From NCBI GenBank assembly GCA_014898415.1, contig RCTD01000001.1:2232001-2296000 (forward strand): a stretch of 64,000 nucleotides of DNA. Reading direction: 5' to 3'. Below, one piece after another: positions 10,245 through 23,278 of this stretch (its first letter is position 1; each line of letters opens with the position of its first letter). The position numbers and the translations under genes are program-made. The notes beneath the pieces were generated by a model. That model was not told the origin of the DNA and ran no database searches. It worked only from the letters and a program-made list of their open reading frames with translations. This DNA comes from Stromatinia cepivora (Eukaryota > Ascomycota > Leotiomycetes > Helotiales > Sclerotiniaceae).

Positions 10245-13218
10245 ACGGGTGAACAATCGTTTTCATGCTTAGTGGATGGGGTGGGTCTTTCTTCACTATA
10301 CTTGATGGATAGTGACTCATTACTTCCAACCTCTTAATTTTCTTTCACCTTATACTTCCAAGATATTTCCCACCTTCCTTCACGCTAACCCGCCACCTCT
10401 TCTATTTTGTTCCAATGCCATAACTTCTTTGGACTTACCAAATAGATCAGGGGACTCGGTAAAACCGAACCCTCTGATGCAGGTTCCGGGACACAGTCCC
10501 TTAACTGGGGGCATTCATCGCGAAAGTTTTCGGCTACGGCTTCAATAATAATGGGTTCAGGAATATGGAAAATATAACACTGGTTTTCAGGGGTAGTATT
10601 CTCCAGGACTTCCAGATGAATGGTAGACCCATCGTCGACATCCCTTTCGATAGTCGGTTCACAGCTCCTCGTTTAATTTTAGCGGAGGTACATACATGAT
10701 TCAAAAAACATAAAGCCGGGAGTTTCTTTATGAAACATTTGTTTGAATGACTGTCCCATCCATCCTACCTAATGCATTATTGTCGGGTACGCGGCCGTCC
10801 TGTTGGGTGTATCTCTGGTGAAAATGGTGCTAAAAGTACCACCAAATCAAAATCTGGCTTTTCTGTCTTCATAAATCCCCCTGCCACCTTCTCAGATTTC
10901 ACCTCTAAACAAGTGTACGCCACTGACGGAATTTGCAGCTTCTCATGTGAAATGGGATTGTGATCCACAGTAGGCGTCTTCCCTGACAACTCCGCACATC
11001 ACCCCTTTTCCCCCAATTCCTCCCTCTCGCTCTATGACATCCAAGAGCAAAAATGAACTTCTTGTAATCATAACACGTTTCACTGTGCTGGACTTTTGGC
11101 TGCCGCGAGAATATTAGGGTCAAATGGCAACTGCTACTTCATCATTTTCTCGACGAAATCAGAGTATGTAGCTATATGGATGATAGATGGAGCTTTAGAA
11201 GCAGGTTATAGTCATATCAGCAGTCTCGTAAATGTCCATCACCTCAGAAGATTAAGAGCATTCGCGCATATGCAATGGATGCATATGGAAATGGAACTCA
11301 GGACATAGGTATTTCGACCAGAAAACTGCACGCCAACCCAAATGATTGGAAAGGGCCGCGCATGTGCAAATTCTTTTTCCGATATACATGGGACTGGAAT
11401 TCTCTCTATCATTGGTCTAGCTCCGGGTGCGGCTAACATGAAGATGAATTGCTGTTGGTATATGATCTTTCTTGATAGACCTACAGGATGAAATGGTTCA
11501 GGGAAATAACTGTTATCCTATGCAGGATAACCAATTATTTAGTTTGGCTCCGGTGGTGGCCAGCCGGAAAAGTATATCTTTCCGGTTATCTTTTTGGTTA
11601 CCTGTCAAAATAATCTCCAAATAATCTCCATTGTGCGGTGGTCTCATAGCTCAAATCGCTACTAAGCCTTCATTGGCTATCTATCACAACGCTTTAATGA
11701 TGGGAGGATATAAGCATCAAAAATATTGATATGAAATGACGCCATTCCAATCACAGGTAATGAACAACATGTGAAATCTACTCTCAACTTTTATTATATG
11801 ACACTAAGGGTGGGAATACCACGTGATTGTTCATGTGATGGTCCTCACTTCCGGGGTGAGGTTCACACCTTCCTATTTTGGATTCTGGCTAATATCCAGA
11901 TGATAGTTCGGTAATATGAAGACCTGCCCTATTACTTCTTTCGTACCACTCGCAATTTTTATCTCGGCGACGCCAAGTAATATCGCTTAGTGTCGTTTCT
12001 CTTAGTTGAAGCTTTCCAAGACGAATAGCATTGTCCCCACGATCAATCACTGGTGTGCACGACATTAATCTCATATCTTCTGTCAGATTGTGTCCAACTA
12101 CCATACTTTGAACTGCAATTCTAGGGTCTCCACCTTGCCCTGCTATGGCTATCTCGATATCTTTTCTGCCAAGCTAGATTTCGCCAAGATGATTGGGAAA
12201 AAGATGGTAGAACCATATCAAGGGGCTGTTACGGCTGATCTTTTTGTGACAGGAGATAAGCCTTTTCAACCATGCCGTCGAACATATCCGCATTATAGAC
12301 TTCCCCAACAATAATTCAAAGTCATCGCCAAGATAATTTCATCATCACGAGATTCTTTCGATCATTGAAATCCGACAAGTTTCAATAATTGGTTTTTCTC
12401 AAAAAGGGAGGTTGTTATTGAGATGAAGCCATCTCCAAAGATATTGTACAATCATATGCACACTTCAATTGGCGCTTGTGCGTCTCTTGATATCGGCAAG
12501 TGTCATCAAGCTTCTGATTGTTACTACGAGCGCTTGGCTACACGCTTGGCAATGCTACATAAACCATAAGCCCTGTGCCAATCGCAACTCGCATATATAA
12601 ATATCGATAAGGAAAACCTCACAGCTTCCCAATTCGATATATAAATCCGCGGAGAGCATGACATACACTACTCTGATACGCGTTTAGCCTGAGATTCATA
12701 TCGATTTTGTGTCGTTTGTGTCGGCTCGTGGTGCGTTAGAGTTGACGGAATTCTCGATGGTGTTATACTAGTGCCGGCTACTTCATTCTTCAAGCACCCC
12801 ATACATATATGGTTGTCGAATAGCATCTCGACAAACCCTACATCCCCTGACAAGTGCGGGTGGCTAAGTCAGGCCTTAGGGAGTTAATTCTTGTCAAATG
12901 CTTAACAGCTTCCACAAATGTTATAGACAGATGCCTGATGTTGAGGATAAAACTCATTTGTAGAAGGTGACCATGAACTATGGGGTTCATATTGGTGATA
13001 TTGACCTGCAATTATGTCTTGGCCTTATAGTTTGCTGTAATCTTATCTTCCCCTGAGCTCGGAATGGTCGCCGACAATAACCATTCTAAATTCACATGCA
13101 GAAGAGCCTCAAAAATTCTGGTTTAAATGCTGCCTTTGCATCCCTCAAATAATCTCTCGCCAGGGAACATCTTCTTCATTCACTTCGCTTCAAGAAACTG
13201 TTTGACCACAAATTCACC
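10245..13218. other. gene-poor spacer, about 3 kb, with coding-like fragments
   Basis: Apart from the remnant listed at 10390-10989, only short frames occur (minus 11239-11439, minus 11889-12104, plus 12090-12314). A few have protein-like character but no recognisable family. The 3' end carries the subtilisin promoter region, and 'CATATATAAATATC' (about 12592) is TATA-like but 600 bp away from that gene. Confidence 0.5.
10390..10989 (-). pseudogene. possible decayed gene, two coding-like blocks
   Basis: Two minus-strand blocks read like real protein. One is at 10989-10777 (70 residues, starting MSGKTPTVDHNPISHEKLQI). The other is an open frame at about 10668-10390 without ATG (acidic, with 'EVLENTTPENQCYIFHIPEP' and 'ENFRDECPQLRDC'). 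I could not join them with phase-consistent GT-AG signals, and stops bound both. No family recognised. They may be two exons of one degraded gene or chance open frames. Confidence is low. Confidence 0.25.
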
Positions 13219-14593
<1,375 letters not shown>

Positions 14594-17232
14594 ATGCATA
14601 CATTGGCGAGGTAGGAGGGAAAGGGGGTATCAGGGGTTGATGTTATGGGATCGGGTAACATTGACTTGGCAATTTTGTCACTTTCTCTTTGGGCCAAGGG
14701 AAATCCTTTCCGTAAAATGGATTCAGACTTTTATTCTTAAAAGGGAGGAATGGCTTGTGGGGATTTGTATGTCAGTTAGGAATTTGGTTGAATTAAAACT
14801 TTTCAGATGGTATTGTCTTTCGCATGTCGTGTGACATGATCTAGATCTTCTCCAGCTCCATCTAACGCCGAAAGTAAATGGAATGAATTTGATAGATGGA
14901 TCAGATGTTTACATCTCCCTATTCAACATTTGATCTACTTGACGAAAAATCTCAAATAAACTGGGAGCAAACCGTTTACCTTCAAAGCACTAATCCACAT
15001 CACGCCCTCCAATAACATCTGAGAAAACAAAACAATATCTTTGTTGCATATCTAAGCTTCATGCACAAGAGGTTCGTACCGCAGTTAGTTGATGTGGTTT
15101 TAAATTTTTGCAAGCTGCTGCTGCCACCATATTTTAACCCGGAGCTAAAGAATCAGGTTATTCCTCTTATAGTTTACGAAATTTTGGTACTCGAGTACTC
15201 TCCACAAGATGGTAAACTACAAGGGGAATAGTGGCCCATATTTAAGTGGATGGTTCTGTACTTTCTGGCAGCACGGGTGTGTGTATGGAGATTCGAAGTT
15301 GCGTACCTTTTCACTATATGGAGGTCACATCATAGAAAGCTCTAGATACTTGGAAATGCACATCCCTCTCTGCAAATGATTCAGCGCAAAGGAAAACTTT
15401 TTGATTCAGGGAAGATAGTGGTAGAGATGACGTCTGGCCAAGAGATTTTGAAAAATGGGTTGCGGATGGTTTGATTGATCTGCATTGGAGGCTTTGGACT
15501 GGGTTCGGGGTGTTTGATTCAGGGAGTGTGGATTGAGGGGCCGATTTACGGGACAGGGTTGTGGATTCGGGCTGGGGGTTGGATGTGTTGCAGGGTATTG
15601 TAGGTAGGTAGGTGGCTTGGATGATAGGAATAATTTTGCTGGAGTTGCGGAATTTGAAATGTGGGTTATTTGGGTGGTTGGAGGTAGAAGGAGGAAATTT
15701 ACACACAAAACACTTTTGCACCTCTCTGAGGAAAGCGCTCTTCAACGAGTTGAAGAAATACTATGAATAGCAAGAATTGCATTGATAGTTAAGCAATTTC
15801 AGGAATAGTAATACATCTCAAAACAGGATGTCAAATATGTCCCCTCAGGAACATTCTCGGATAGTGCCAAGAATCGATACCGAACGCGGATCATGGTGTA
15901 TATAGCCCCAGAATAGTTCACCAAGAATAATCAACCTTAACCAAAAACCTGGTTACGATGAAAAGACTGACTTGTGCCAAGATGATGGACAATTGAAATC
16001 TGGTATCGAGTAATGGCACTCCGTATTGATCGTACTGGGAGGTAATTGATTGGTGATGAACTGGAGATATTTGGGCTAATGACGTGTCATGCTGTTTGAT
16101 TGTTGGGATGTCGAGCTTGAGTTGCAAGGAGCTCTTTACTATAGCGTAGTGAAGGGCGATAGAAAAAATGCAGGTTAGTGAGCTAAAAATGCCGCCGTTT
16201 AGAAAATAAAGTCCAAGGGACGGATGTCAGAGAGGTGGAAAGTGAAGGAGTGATACACACTTGCAAAAATGAAAATTCAGGGCTTCGGATTTGAATTCAA
16301 CTTGATCAATGGAGCTTTAATTGCAAAACATAAGACCTGTGTAACTATTACTTCATGCGAGAACGGAAGTGGATTTTTTCCTTGTGCCATTATGAGATAT
16401 TCTCGTCGCTGTCCAAAAATGCCAAGAGTGCTTCTAGCTAGTTTAGCGACCGTTTATTTTAGGGGGGAGCTTACCCCATTGTGGAGTAATGATGATCAAG
16501 ACAACCAATAAAAGAAGATTCATGTACGAAACAAAATGCTTGATTGACATCGGAGAGAACTTTAAAGTTCTGATCTAGGAAAAGACGTTGGTCATAGTGC
16601 CCAAGTACGGTACTTACTGCACATTGATAGTACGGTCGATCAGTACGGTTGAATACATGACGAAGAGTGTTAGTCTAATACTTATAATACGGTTATGTGT
16701 CCTGCTTCCCGCTTTCCTGCTGCTCGTTGAATTTTAATCTTCCTCCTCAAATATACAGTACTTTTATTTACTCATCATTTTTGAAACCGCATGTAATACA
16801 CCATAAACGAAACCAAAGACTGAAAAATCTCCGCCATGTATCCACACATCTTAATCCAGCTCAGATTATCGGATTTGCTTGTTTTCTCGTCTTTCGAGCT
16901 CTGTTTGTAAGAACTACAAACCGAGCTGTAGAGTTGTTGGATATATCGAAGTCTTTTGGGATATTCGATCTATCTATCTGGAAATCTAATCGAGGAACAT
17001 TAGCCATTTTTGAAGTATCACTTGCTGTTTTTGTTCTGTTCATATCGCATCGAGTCAAAATATTTCCCTTATTCGAAGTTTGAGGTGTTTTCAAATATCT
17101 AATCTGCGCGACACAGTAGCTAAACTCGAATTTTTATGTAACATTCCCTTGAATATCATATCGCATCTACCTCGAACCGGAAAAGTGCGCATATCCAGAG
17201 TTCTACGTGTTCCCAAACATCAAACTGGCAAA
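14594..17232. other. gene-poor spacer, 2.6 kb
   Basis: No supported gene. A minus-strand frame at 15314-15745 (143 codons) is Ser/Pro/Asn-rich low complexity, and plus 16697-17083 is unremarkable and overlaps the probable 5' leader of the next gene. The region just before 17233 (CAAAATGG start context) would hold that gene's promoter and 5' UTR. Confidence 0.5.
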
Positions 17233-19689
17233 ATGGCCAGATTCCGAAACTCATCATCGGGCAAAAGCTCCAAACCCCTTGACTCTCCAATGATGAAGGA
17301 TGATACCTTGTCTTCTGAACCACCTTTTACGTTCAATGCGGCAGATACCGACTACCCCAGCGTCAATGAAAGTCACGAAATGACACAACAGGAGAAACAT
17401 GGCTTGTTCCCTCGGTTTTCGCAACAAGAGGCCGATAGATTGAGAATTCAGGACATTACCGTTCAACATTATCTTTCGCGAACTCCTGTTGCTGAATTTA
17501 AAGAGTTTAATGAACATCATGTCGACACCAATGGCGAAGTCTATGATCATCGAAAGTATGCTGAGGGAAAATTCATAAGAAAAGGAGAGGAAAATGGAGT
17601 GAAGGAAGATACAAAAGAGGGGGCCCACGAGGCATTTCTTAGCCATTCTCGGGGCTTGGTCGACGACACTGATGAGCACGAGATCGACCAACGCAAAGAT
17701 TCAAAAATAAGCGAGAGAACGTTAAGAAGGTTGAAGAATTTATGTCATGTCAAAGAAAAGGAGAAGGATGAAGACAAGGAGGAGAAAAGCGGAATCTTTC
17801 CGAACTTTTTGCATGGTTCCGAGGATGCTTCCAAGGACATTGACGAAGACAATATCGAAACGGACGACGAAAAGGATAGAAATGATTCACCCTGGTATAA
17901 GCGTTCAGACTTTAGTCTCTTTGGGAGCGGAAGAACTAAAGAGGTCGATGAGCCTGAGGTTTTTCCATTCTTTGATCCAACTGCCTCGGGAAATGTTCCG
18001 GCAGAGAAAGTAAGCGAGGTTAGGAGAAATTCAATATCCTCCCTCGCGAGTGATGTGAGGAGCGGGAGGGCAAATGGGTTAAGGGAGGAAAGGAGAGGGT
18101 TTAGACATATGGGAACATCCGCTTCTGAAGGTAATGTTAATATTAGTATGCGAAACGGACAATATATGAACGGCAATGATGTTCAGATGCAAATAAACAC
18201 CACCTGCGGACGAGTGGTCATCAGTGATTCCGATCCACGTTTTCACACTGAAATTTTGTATTCGTCGGAGAGAGATGGAGAGATCATAGAATCTGAACGC
18301 GTGACTAATAACATCTCTGTCATAAACAAGATTTTCAAGGCGCCTCCTGAGGAATCTAGGATTTCGGCGTTGAGATCAATGCGTCGAAAGGCTATTTCAT
18401 TACCAACCATGTTCAAGAGGAGGTGGAGTCAAATCACGAATGATGCTGAGGCCAAGAAAGTCGAAAAAGCCAAGAAAATCGAAAAAGCCAAGGAATCCGC
18501 ATTGGACATGATAAACGATGAGATGGTTGTATGGTACAGACAGAAAGCGTTGAAAGCATTGGTCGGAGATAGCCCGAGAGAGAATGTTGAAGGGATGCTG
18601 CGAAACAGTAACAAAAATGGTACGAAAAGCCTCGAGAACCAAGTCTACCAAATGACAAGCGATGTTCCTCATGTGCGCACTTGCTCCATTACTAAATCGG
18701 ATTCGGTCAAATCCGTTGTGCCTATCATAGAAAATGACCTGGGAAAGACAAGACGCATGGAGATGGCCCAAGAAAGGGTACTTGAGCTTCAGAAAACAGG
18801 GCATTGGCCTCGTACGATTCCAGAAGAGGCCACACAAGACTCTTCACATTCTCGTCGATCTCTAGAGCAATTTTACAAGCCCAGTTCCTCCAATGACTTC
18901 ATTGACAAAACCAACCACTTACAAAAGCACACTCTTCCAATGTCAGAAGCGGCCCCTGAAGACTTTTCCCCTCCTTTCCAAGTTCCAGGGCCCTCTTCCA
19001 AACCCAGGTCCTCCCCATTTTTTAACAATAACTCTAATGATGAAATCATCCACTCACAAGAACGTGGTCTTCCAATGCTAGAACAGACCACCAAAGAATC
19101 TCTTCAGAAATCTCGGAATCTAAAACGCTTTGATACCCCTATCTCCTCCACCGGAAAAGGAATCGACTCACAAAGCAATCTCGTTCTCAAAGAGCAGGGC
19201 AATCCCGCAGCCTCCACGTCAATGGCCACCAGAACGCTCCGTCGATCAGTAAAGGGCAATTCCCTGCACCAAATGTTCATGAAAGGCTTTGAGAAACATG
19301 AGGATTATAGGGTATGGGAGGACAAGCAGATAGCTAAATACAAGGAAACGACGAAAGAGGCTCTGAAACATGTGATGGACAAGCCGAAAGGATGTTTGAA
19401 GTTACATAAAGACTTCAGAAACTGGGAGGATGCTTGGATTAATAAAAATGTGCGGAATTTCATGGGGGTGAAGTTTTCGGAGACGGTGAAGATAGGTCAA
19501 GGGAGGAGGGGCGAGGTTGCGACAGTAGGGGAGGAGAGGTTGAAAGAGAGGGAAGAACGAGCGAAAGAGAGGTCGGAAGAAAGGGCGGAAGAAAGAAGGA
19601 GAACGCAAGAGAAAGGAACAGCGGTAAATGAAGACAGCGAGGGCACAGAAGATTCTGATGAGCTTCGAGGAGAGGGCTCACCCCGATAA
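17233..19689 (+). CDS. large disordered, highly charged protein of unknown function
   Basis: Single exon of 818 residues from the ATG at 17233 (good context CAAAATGG). The frame is open upstream but has no ATG, so this start is preferred. It is almost entirely charged and predicted disordered: acidic block 'KEKEKDEDKEEKSG', an 'AKKVEKAKKIEKAKE' repeat around residue 415, and a C-terminal Arg/Glu helix rich in EERxKER. Two kinds of internal repeat are visible. One is three loosely similar blocks around 'NHLQKHTLPM', 'IIHSQERGLPM' and 'GIDSQSNLVL'. The other is a duplicated 'KHEDYRVWEDKQI' / 'LHKDFRNWEDAWI' motif near residues 720-770. No enzyme motif, signal peptide or membrane helix. Function unknown. 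The length and lack of stops argue for a real gene. Confidence 0.75.
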   Translation: MARFRNSSSGKSSKPLDSPMMKDDTLSSEPPFTFNAADTDYPSVNESHEMTQQEKHGLFPRFSQQEADRLRIQDITVQHYLSRTPVAEFKEFNEHHVDTNGEVYDHRKYAEGKFIRKGEENGVKEDTKEGAHEAFLSHSRGLVDDTDEHEIDQRKDSKISERTLRRLKNLCHVKEKEKDEDKEEKSGIFPNFLHGSEDASKDIDEDNIETDDEKDRNDSPWYKRSDFSLFGSGRTKEVDEPEVFPFFDPTASGNVPAEKVSEVRRNSISSLASDVRSGRANGLREERRGFRHMGTSASEGNVNISMRNGQYMNGNDVQMQINTTCGRVVISDSDPRFHTEILYSSERDGEIIESERVTNNISVINKIFKAPPEESRISALRSMRRKAISLPTMFKRRWSQITNDAEAKKVEKAKKIEKAKESALDMINDEMVVWYRQKALKALVGDSPRENVEGMLRNSNKNGTKSLENQVYQMTSDVPHVRTCSITKSDSVKSVVPIIENDLGKTRRMEMAQERVLELQKTGHWPRTIPEEATQDSSHSRRSLEQFYKPSSSNDFIDKTNHLQKHTLPMSEAAPEDFSPPFQVPGPSSKPRSSPFFNNNSNDEIIHSQERGLPMLEQTTKESLQKSRNLKRFDTPISSTGKGIDSQSNLVLKEQGNPAASTSMATRTLRRSVKGNSLHQMFMKGFEKHEDYRVWEDKQIAKYKETTKEALKHVMDKPKGCLKLHKDFRNWEDAWINKNVRNFMGVKFSETVKIGQGRRGEVATVGEERLKEREERAKERSEERAEERRRTQEKGTAVNEDSEGTEDSDELRGEGSPR

Positions 19690-20329
19690 ACACGACCCCG
19701 TTGGCCTCTGGACTTGGATAGATAAAGAGGAATACATAGACAAAGATCGCTACCACTATCAGAAGAGACAAGACATGACCTGCTTTATAGATGGATATAT
19801 TAAGTATAGTCTGCGATAAATGACAATCATCAACATCATCTACTTCTGTTCATCCACCATAGTCGGGTCCCAAGGTTGCTGCTCTACTTAGAGCGCTAGA
19901 ATGAATCAACGAATCTTTCCACGCACGCTCATGAACTAATATTCACACACCACCATTACCCAATCGAGTCCGAACTTTCCATTCCCACTATGTCATTTGC
20001 TTTCCCACTCACTCGCATCTAACAAGCTTTGATGATCACCAAAACTCCATCAAGATAGAAAACATTAAATGAAATAAAACCAAAAATATATTACCAAACG
20101 CATTTTATGCTGTAAGTCATTTCTGTCCTAAGATAGTGATATTAATGTCATTTCAGCACATCGAGTCATTCCACAATAAAGCCATCCATAAAGCCGTGTC
20201 CGGATAAATGAGATCCATGCCACCATCCATTCAACGCAAATATGCGCCTATGTCCTCGCTCAAATTCCCAACCCGCCTTCCAAACCAAACGACCATCATC
20301 CATTCACCTCTTTACTCGTTCCACTCCCC
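19690..20329. other. convergent 3' intergenic region
   Basis: Lies between the 3' ends of the disordered-protein gene and the four-helix membrane-protein gene, so it should hold two terminators. An A-rich tract with AATGAAATAAAACC near 20068-20081 is polyadenylation-like for the plus-strand gene. No gene seen. Confidence 0.45.
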
Positions 20330-21081
20330 TTACGACATATCTCCCGCACTACCCTTTCTCTCCCACTGCACCTCAGGCTGAATTGCATTGCTCTGCCCTT
20401 TCATCATCATCGAAGCTAGTATCGAACCTACTACCAACGCATCAAACGGAATGACACACACACTCATAATTCCCGCAGCTCTACTTTCCGAACACAATGT
20501 CCCCCAGTGTGGAGCTGTTGACGTACTGATATTTGACCATTGGCAACTCCACGATTGAACAGACCAGCTCGTTGAGGAAGTTAGAGCATTAAAGGGTATT
20601 GCTGCGCCGACAGCTGCAGCGATAAGGGCGATGGCTAGCGGAATGAGAGTGGGGAGAGATAGGGGGTTTCGCTTCAACTGTTAAATAGACGATTAGCTTT
20701 TGAGCCAGAACCCGGGAAACTTTGGTAGGAACATACAGCAGGAACGAATTGTCCCACAAGTGCCATACAATTCATGACGAAAACAATAACTCCACAAACG
20801 ACCCCTGTAATAGTAGCTTTTATATCAAGAATCCTAGGCCAGACCGGTAGCTGGAAGTCGGCCCCTAGATGAGTGGAATGGAAGACGTGGAGTGCATCCG
20901 CTGAAGTAGCCATGATAGCGAGACTAAGACCTGCGCCGATGACTATGAAAGCTGTGTTGGCATGCTGGGCAATAGTTGAGCGAGGAGGCGAGCGAGAGGA
21001 TTCGGGTGTGAATTCTTGGAAGGAGGAGGTGATGATAGTAAGGGGTTGTTTTGGTTCTGGGGATGGGGATGGGCCTGCCAT
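20330..21081 (-). CDS. four-helix membrane protein of unknown function
   Basis: Two exons on the minus strand, 21081-20737 and 20677-20330, joined in phase 0 over a 59-nt GTATGT...CAG intron; 230 residues. The N-terminal 40 residues are Pro/Ser-rich and cytosolic-like (MAGPSPSPEPKQPL). Four hydrophobic helices follow: 'FIVIGAGLSLAIMATSADAL', 'ATITGVVCGVIVFVMNCMAL', 'LIPLAIALIAAAVGAAIPF', and a last one around 'GIMSVCVIPFDALVVGSILA'. A Cys-containing loop ('SWSCQWSNIS...GTLC') sits between helices 3 and 4. Four helices with a Cys-bearing extracytosolic loop suggest a MARVEL/tetraspan-type topology, but I recognise no family. No partner genes nearby. Confidence 0.75.
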
Positions 21082-23278
21082 ATTTGCTGCTGTAAAGGAT
21101 TGTAGTGTGGAGAAAAAGGAGTGCGTTAATGTGATAGTATTGAGATAGAGATAAGGAATGAATACAAGATGAGATGAGAAATACTAGGTAAGAATACTCC
21201 ACAATAAGCACAAAAAGCTGAACTGAGAACAAGAACAAACTCAAAAATGACAATCCTACAGAATAAAAGAATTGGGGACTCCAACAAGTACATATACCTC
21301 CCAAATCTTTTCTATCAAATATTGATATCATCTACCATTCAATAGTTGAATATATCTCCAACCAACAGAAATGATGAGGAAGACGCTCGAGAAACAAACG
21401 TAGTAATTCAGATAAGATGGAGCGTGCCGCTTGTGCATCTGCTGTATAAACATCTTCCAATCAAACGGGAAGATCCCCGGATCCATCTCCCAATCAATTC
21501 TAGACTTCCTGTGAGATTCTTGAATGATTGGTACAGAAAACTTCTCGGTACATGATCTTCAAGGTTATTTTGGGCGGCGCACGGGCACGGGCGCTTGCAT
21601 GCAGGGGTAGGCGGCTGTGGGACTTGGAATAGACCAATGTGAGAAGTTGGAGGTAGGTATTTGGGGATTGGTGGGTGATGAATTGGGGAATTGAGTGCAA
21701 GCATCTATTGTTTCTTGTTTTGTGTGGGTGAGATTGGTTGTCGGTTGTTGATGTTGCGGAAGATCAGTCATAGGACGAGTTTTGCTATATGATCGTTTTC
21801 GAAGTCTCGTTCTTGTCGGGCTTCGTGCAACAAAAATGTGACGCGACCAGAGCCCTCAGAGGGAAAAGTTACTGTTGTCAGTAGACGGTAACGATATCGA
21901 CTGTCGACTGATATGGGAAGTAAAGTGTCATACTCAACCAATCCTGGTAATGTCCTTCATATCTCACGTGTAATAAGTACTGTACTGACCTCGCTCTAAC
22001 TTCATATACCGTCACTAGTCTTAAAACACATTTACCAGCTGGCTGCATCTGAAATTTTCACGCAGTAGACATCTACGCCGCCCAGGACGAAATATCTAGA
22101 ATCACGTGATCCGACCATCTGATGTGACTTGCTCAAGTCGAAGATATTCGCCTTCATAGATGACCCCCCGTGAAGATTAATCGGGGTGAGCTGGCGCTCA
22201 CAATGTTTTAGAGCCTTTGTTCTCGGTCATGTGATACTAACAAAAAATCAAGCAAGTATAAAACAAGAAAGCAAGGAAAGCACATGATATTTATAAAAAA
22301 TCGGAAAAAAAACCCCCCATTTTTCATATTACAAAAAAAGATGTCTAAGTACTTTAAGGACGTAGCATATATTTGTTCGCAGGAGGACTTTACTCGCAGG
22401 CCCTAAAACACTCGGAATACTACCGCACAAACTCACCAGATCCATTCTACACTTTCCCTATTATGGAATAAGGTTTGTGAGTATATGATTGGAATCATTG
22501 GATGGATTATAAGAAATAGGAAATAATAAATAACCTTATTCCATAATAGGGAAAGTGTAGAATGGATCTAGTGAGTTTATACGGTACTTGTTCAGTCAAG
22601 AATAACGGAATGCTTGTCCAAGCCATTTTCTCCTAACAACCAATCAGAATCCCAGCATTTGCAAAGCTGCAAACCTTATACTGATGCCTGATGCGAGTCC
22701 GGGAGTCCGAGTGCGAAGATGGGCGGTGCATCATGCACAGTCAAGAAACTATAACATTGATACCAAGATGGTCCATTCAAGAAGATGTGCATTTAAGCTT
22801 TGCTTGGCTTTTACAGTCATCATTATTGTCATGCGAATACCTTGTTCACCATTGGCTGTGTCGGTGCGAGTACGAGCCTTATATTAAGTTGTACAAATGC
22901 CATGTTAATATGTTCAACTTCAATCGGAAGTGGCAGGGCAATCCGAATGCGAGATCCGAAGGCCAGTTACGGATAGCTGTCATTGACGGCATTGAGTTGG
23001 TACTTGGTATCCGGCGTCTTTTGACCCACGATCACCACAGGCAATGCGAAGAAGCATTGTTTTGTCTGCCTTGTGCGAATCGTTTCTCGAAAGGTGTTAT
23101 GATGGGTTCCTCCAATATGACGAGCAGAGAGTATACAGGGAACTTTGAATGCATGGAAAACAATTCCAGAGGTTGTTGATCATAAATACCCAGACCTGCT
23201 GCTGGAAAATAAAACATCGACAGCTCATTCCCTTTTCACTATTTCAATTGAATATCACAATCACTACAATAAGCCAAT
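21082..23278. other. gene-poor spacer, 2.2 kb, containing a long inverted repeat
   Basis: It holds the 55-bp inverted repeat at 22421-22586 and short A/T runs (for example A8C6 near 22305). ORF plus 22691-23179 (162 codons) has no family features and atypical composition. The peroxidase gene's promoter should lie in the last 200 bases; 'CATAAATACCC' (about 23180) is TATA-like, about 100 bp before the ATG. Confidence 0.55.
22421..22586. repeat. long near-perfect inverted repeat (fold-back/MITE-like)
   Basis: Left arm 22421-22475 and right arm 22532-22586, 55 nt each, pair at 52 of 55 positions around a 56-nt AT-rich loop (22476-22531). All three differences are C in the left arm versus T at the same place in the complement of the right arm, so in RNA every one would still pair as G-U. 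No coding sequence, no clear target-site duplication. It could be a MITE-like fold-back element, a hairpin RNA (small-RNA source), or an inverted duplication touched by C-to-T mutation such as RIP. Confidence 0.85.

Noticed and set aside
10777..10989. Treating the minus ORF as a complete 70-residue gene
   Set aside because: No recognisable family or clear splice partners; listed only as a low-confidence remnant.
15314..15745. 143-codon minus-strand ORF
   Set aside because: Ser/Pro/Asn low complexity caused by skewed base composition; no motif, no intron structure.
17080..17232. Upstream extension of the disordered-protein frame
   Set aside because: Starts at TTG, no ATG, and composition differs from the rest; the ATG at 17233 has a better context.
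22691..23179. 162-codon plus-strand ORF upstream of the peroxidase gene
   Set aside because: No family motif, unusual composition, and lies in an intergenic region next to the inverted repeat.
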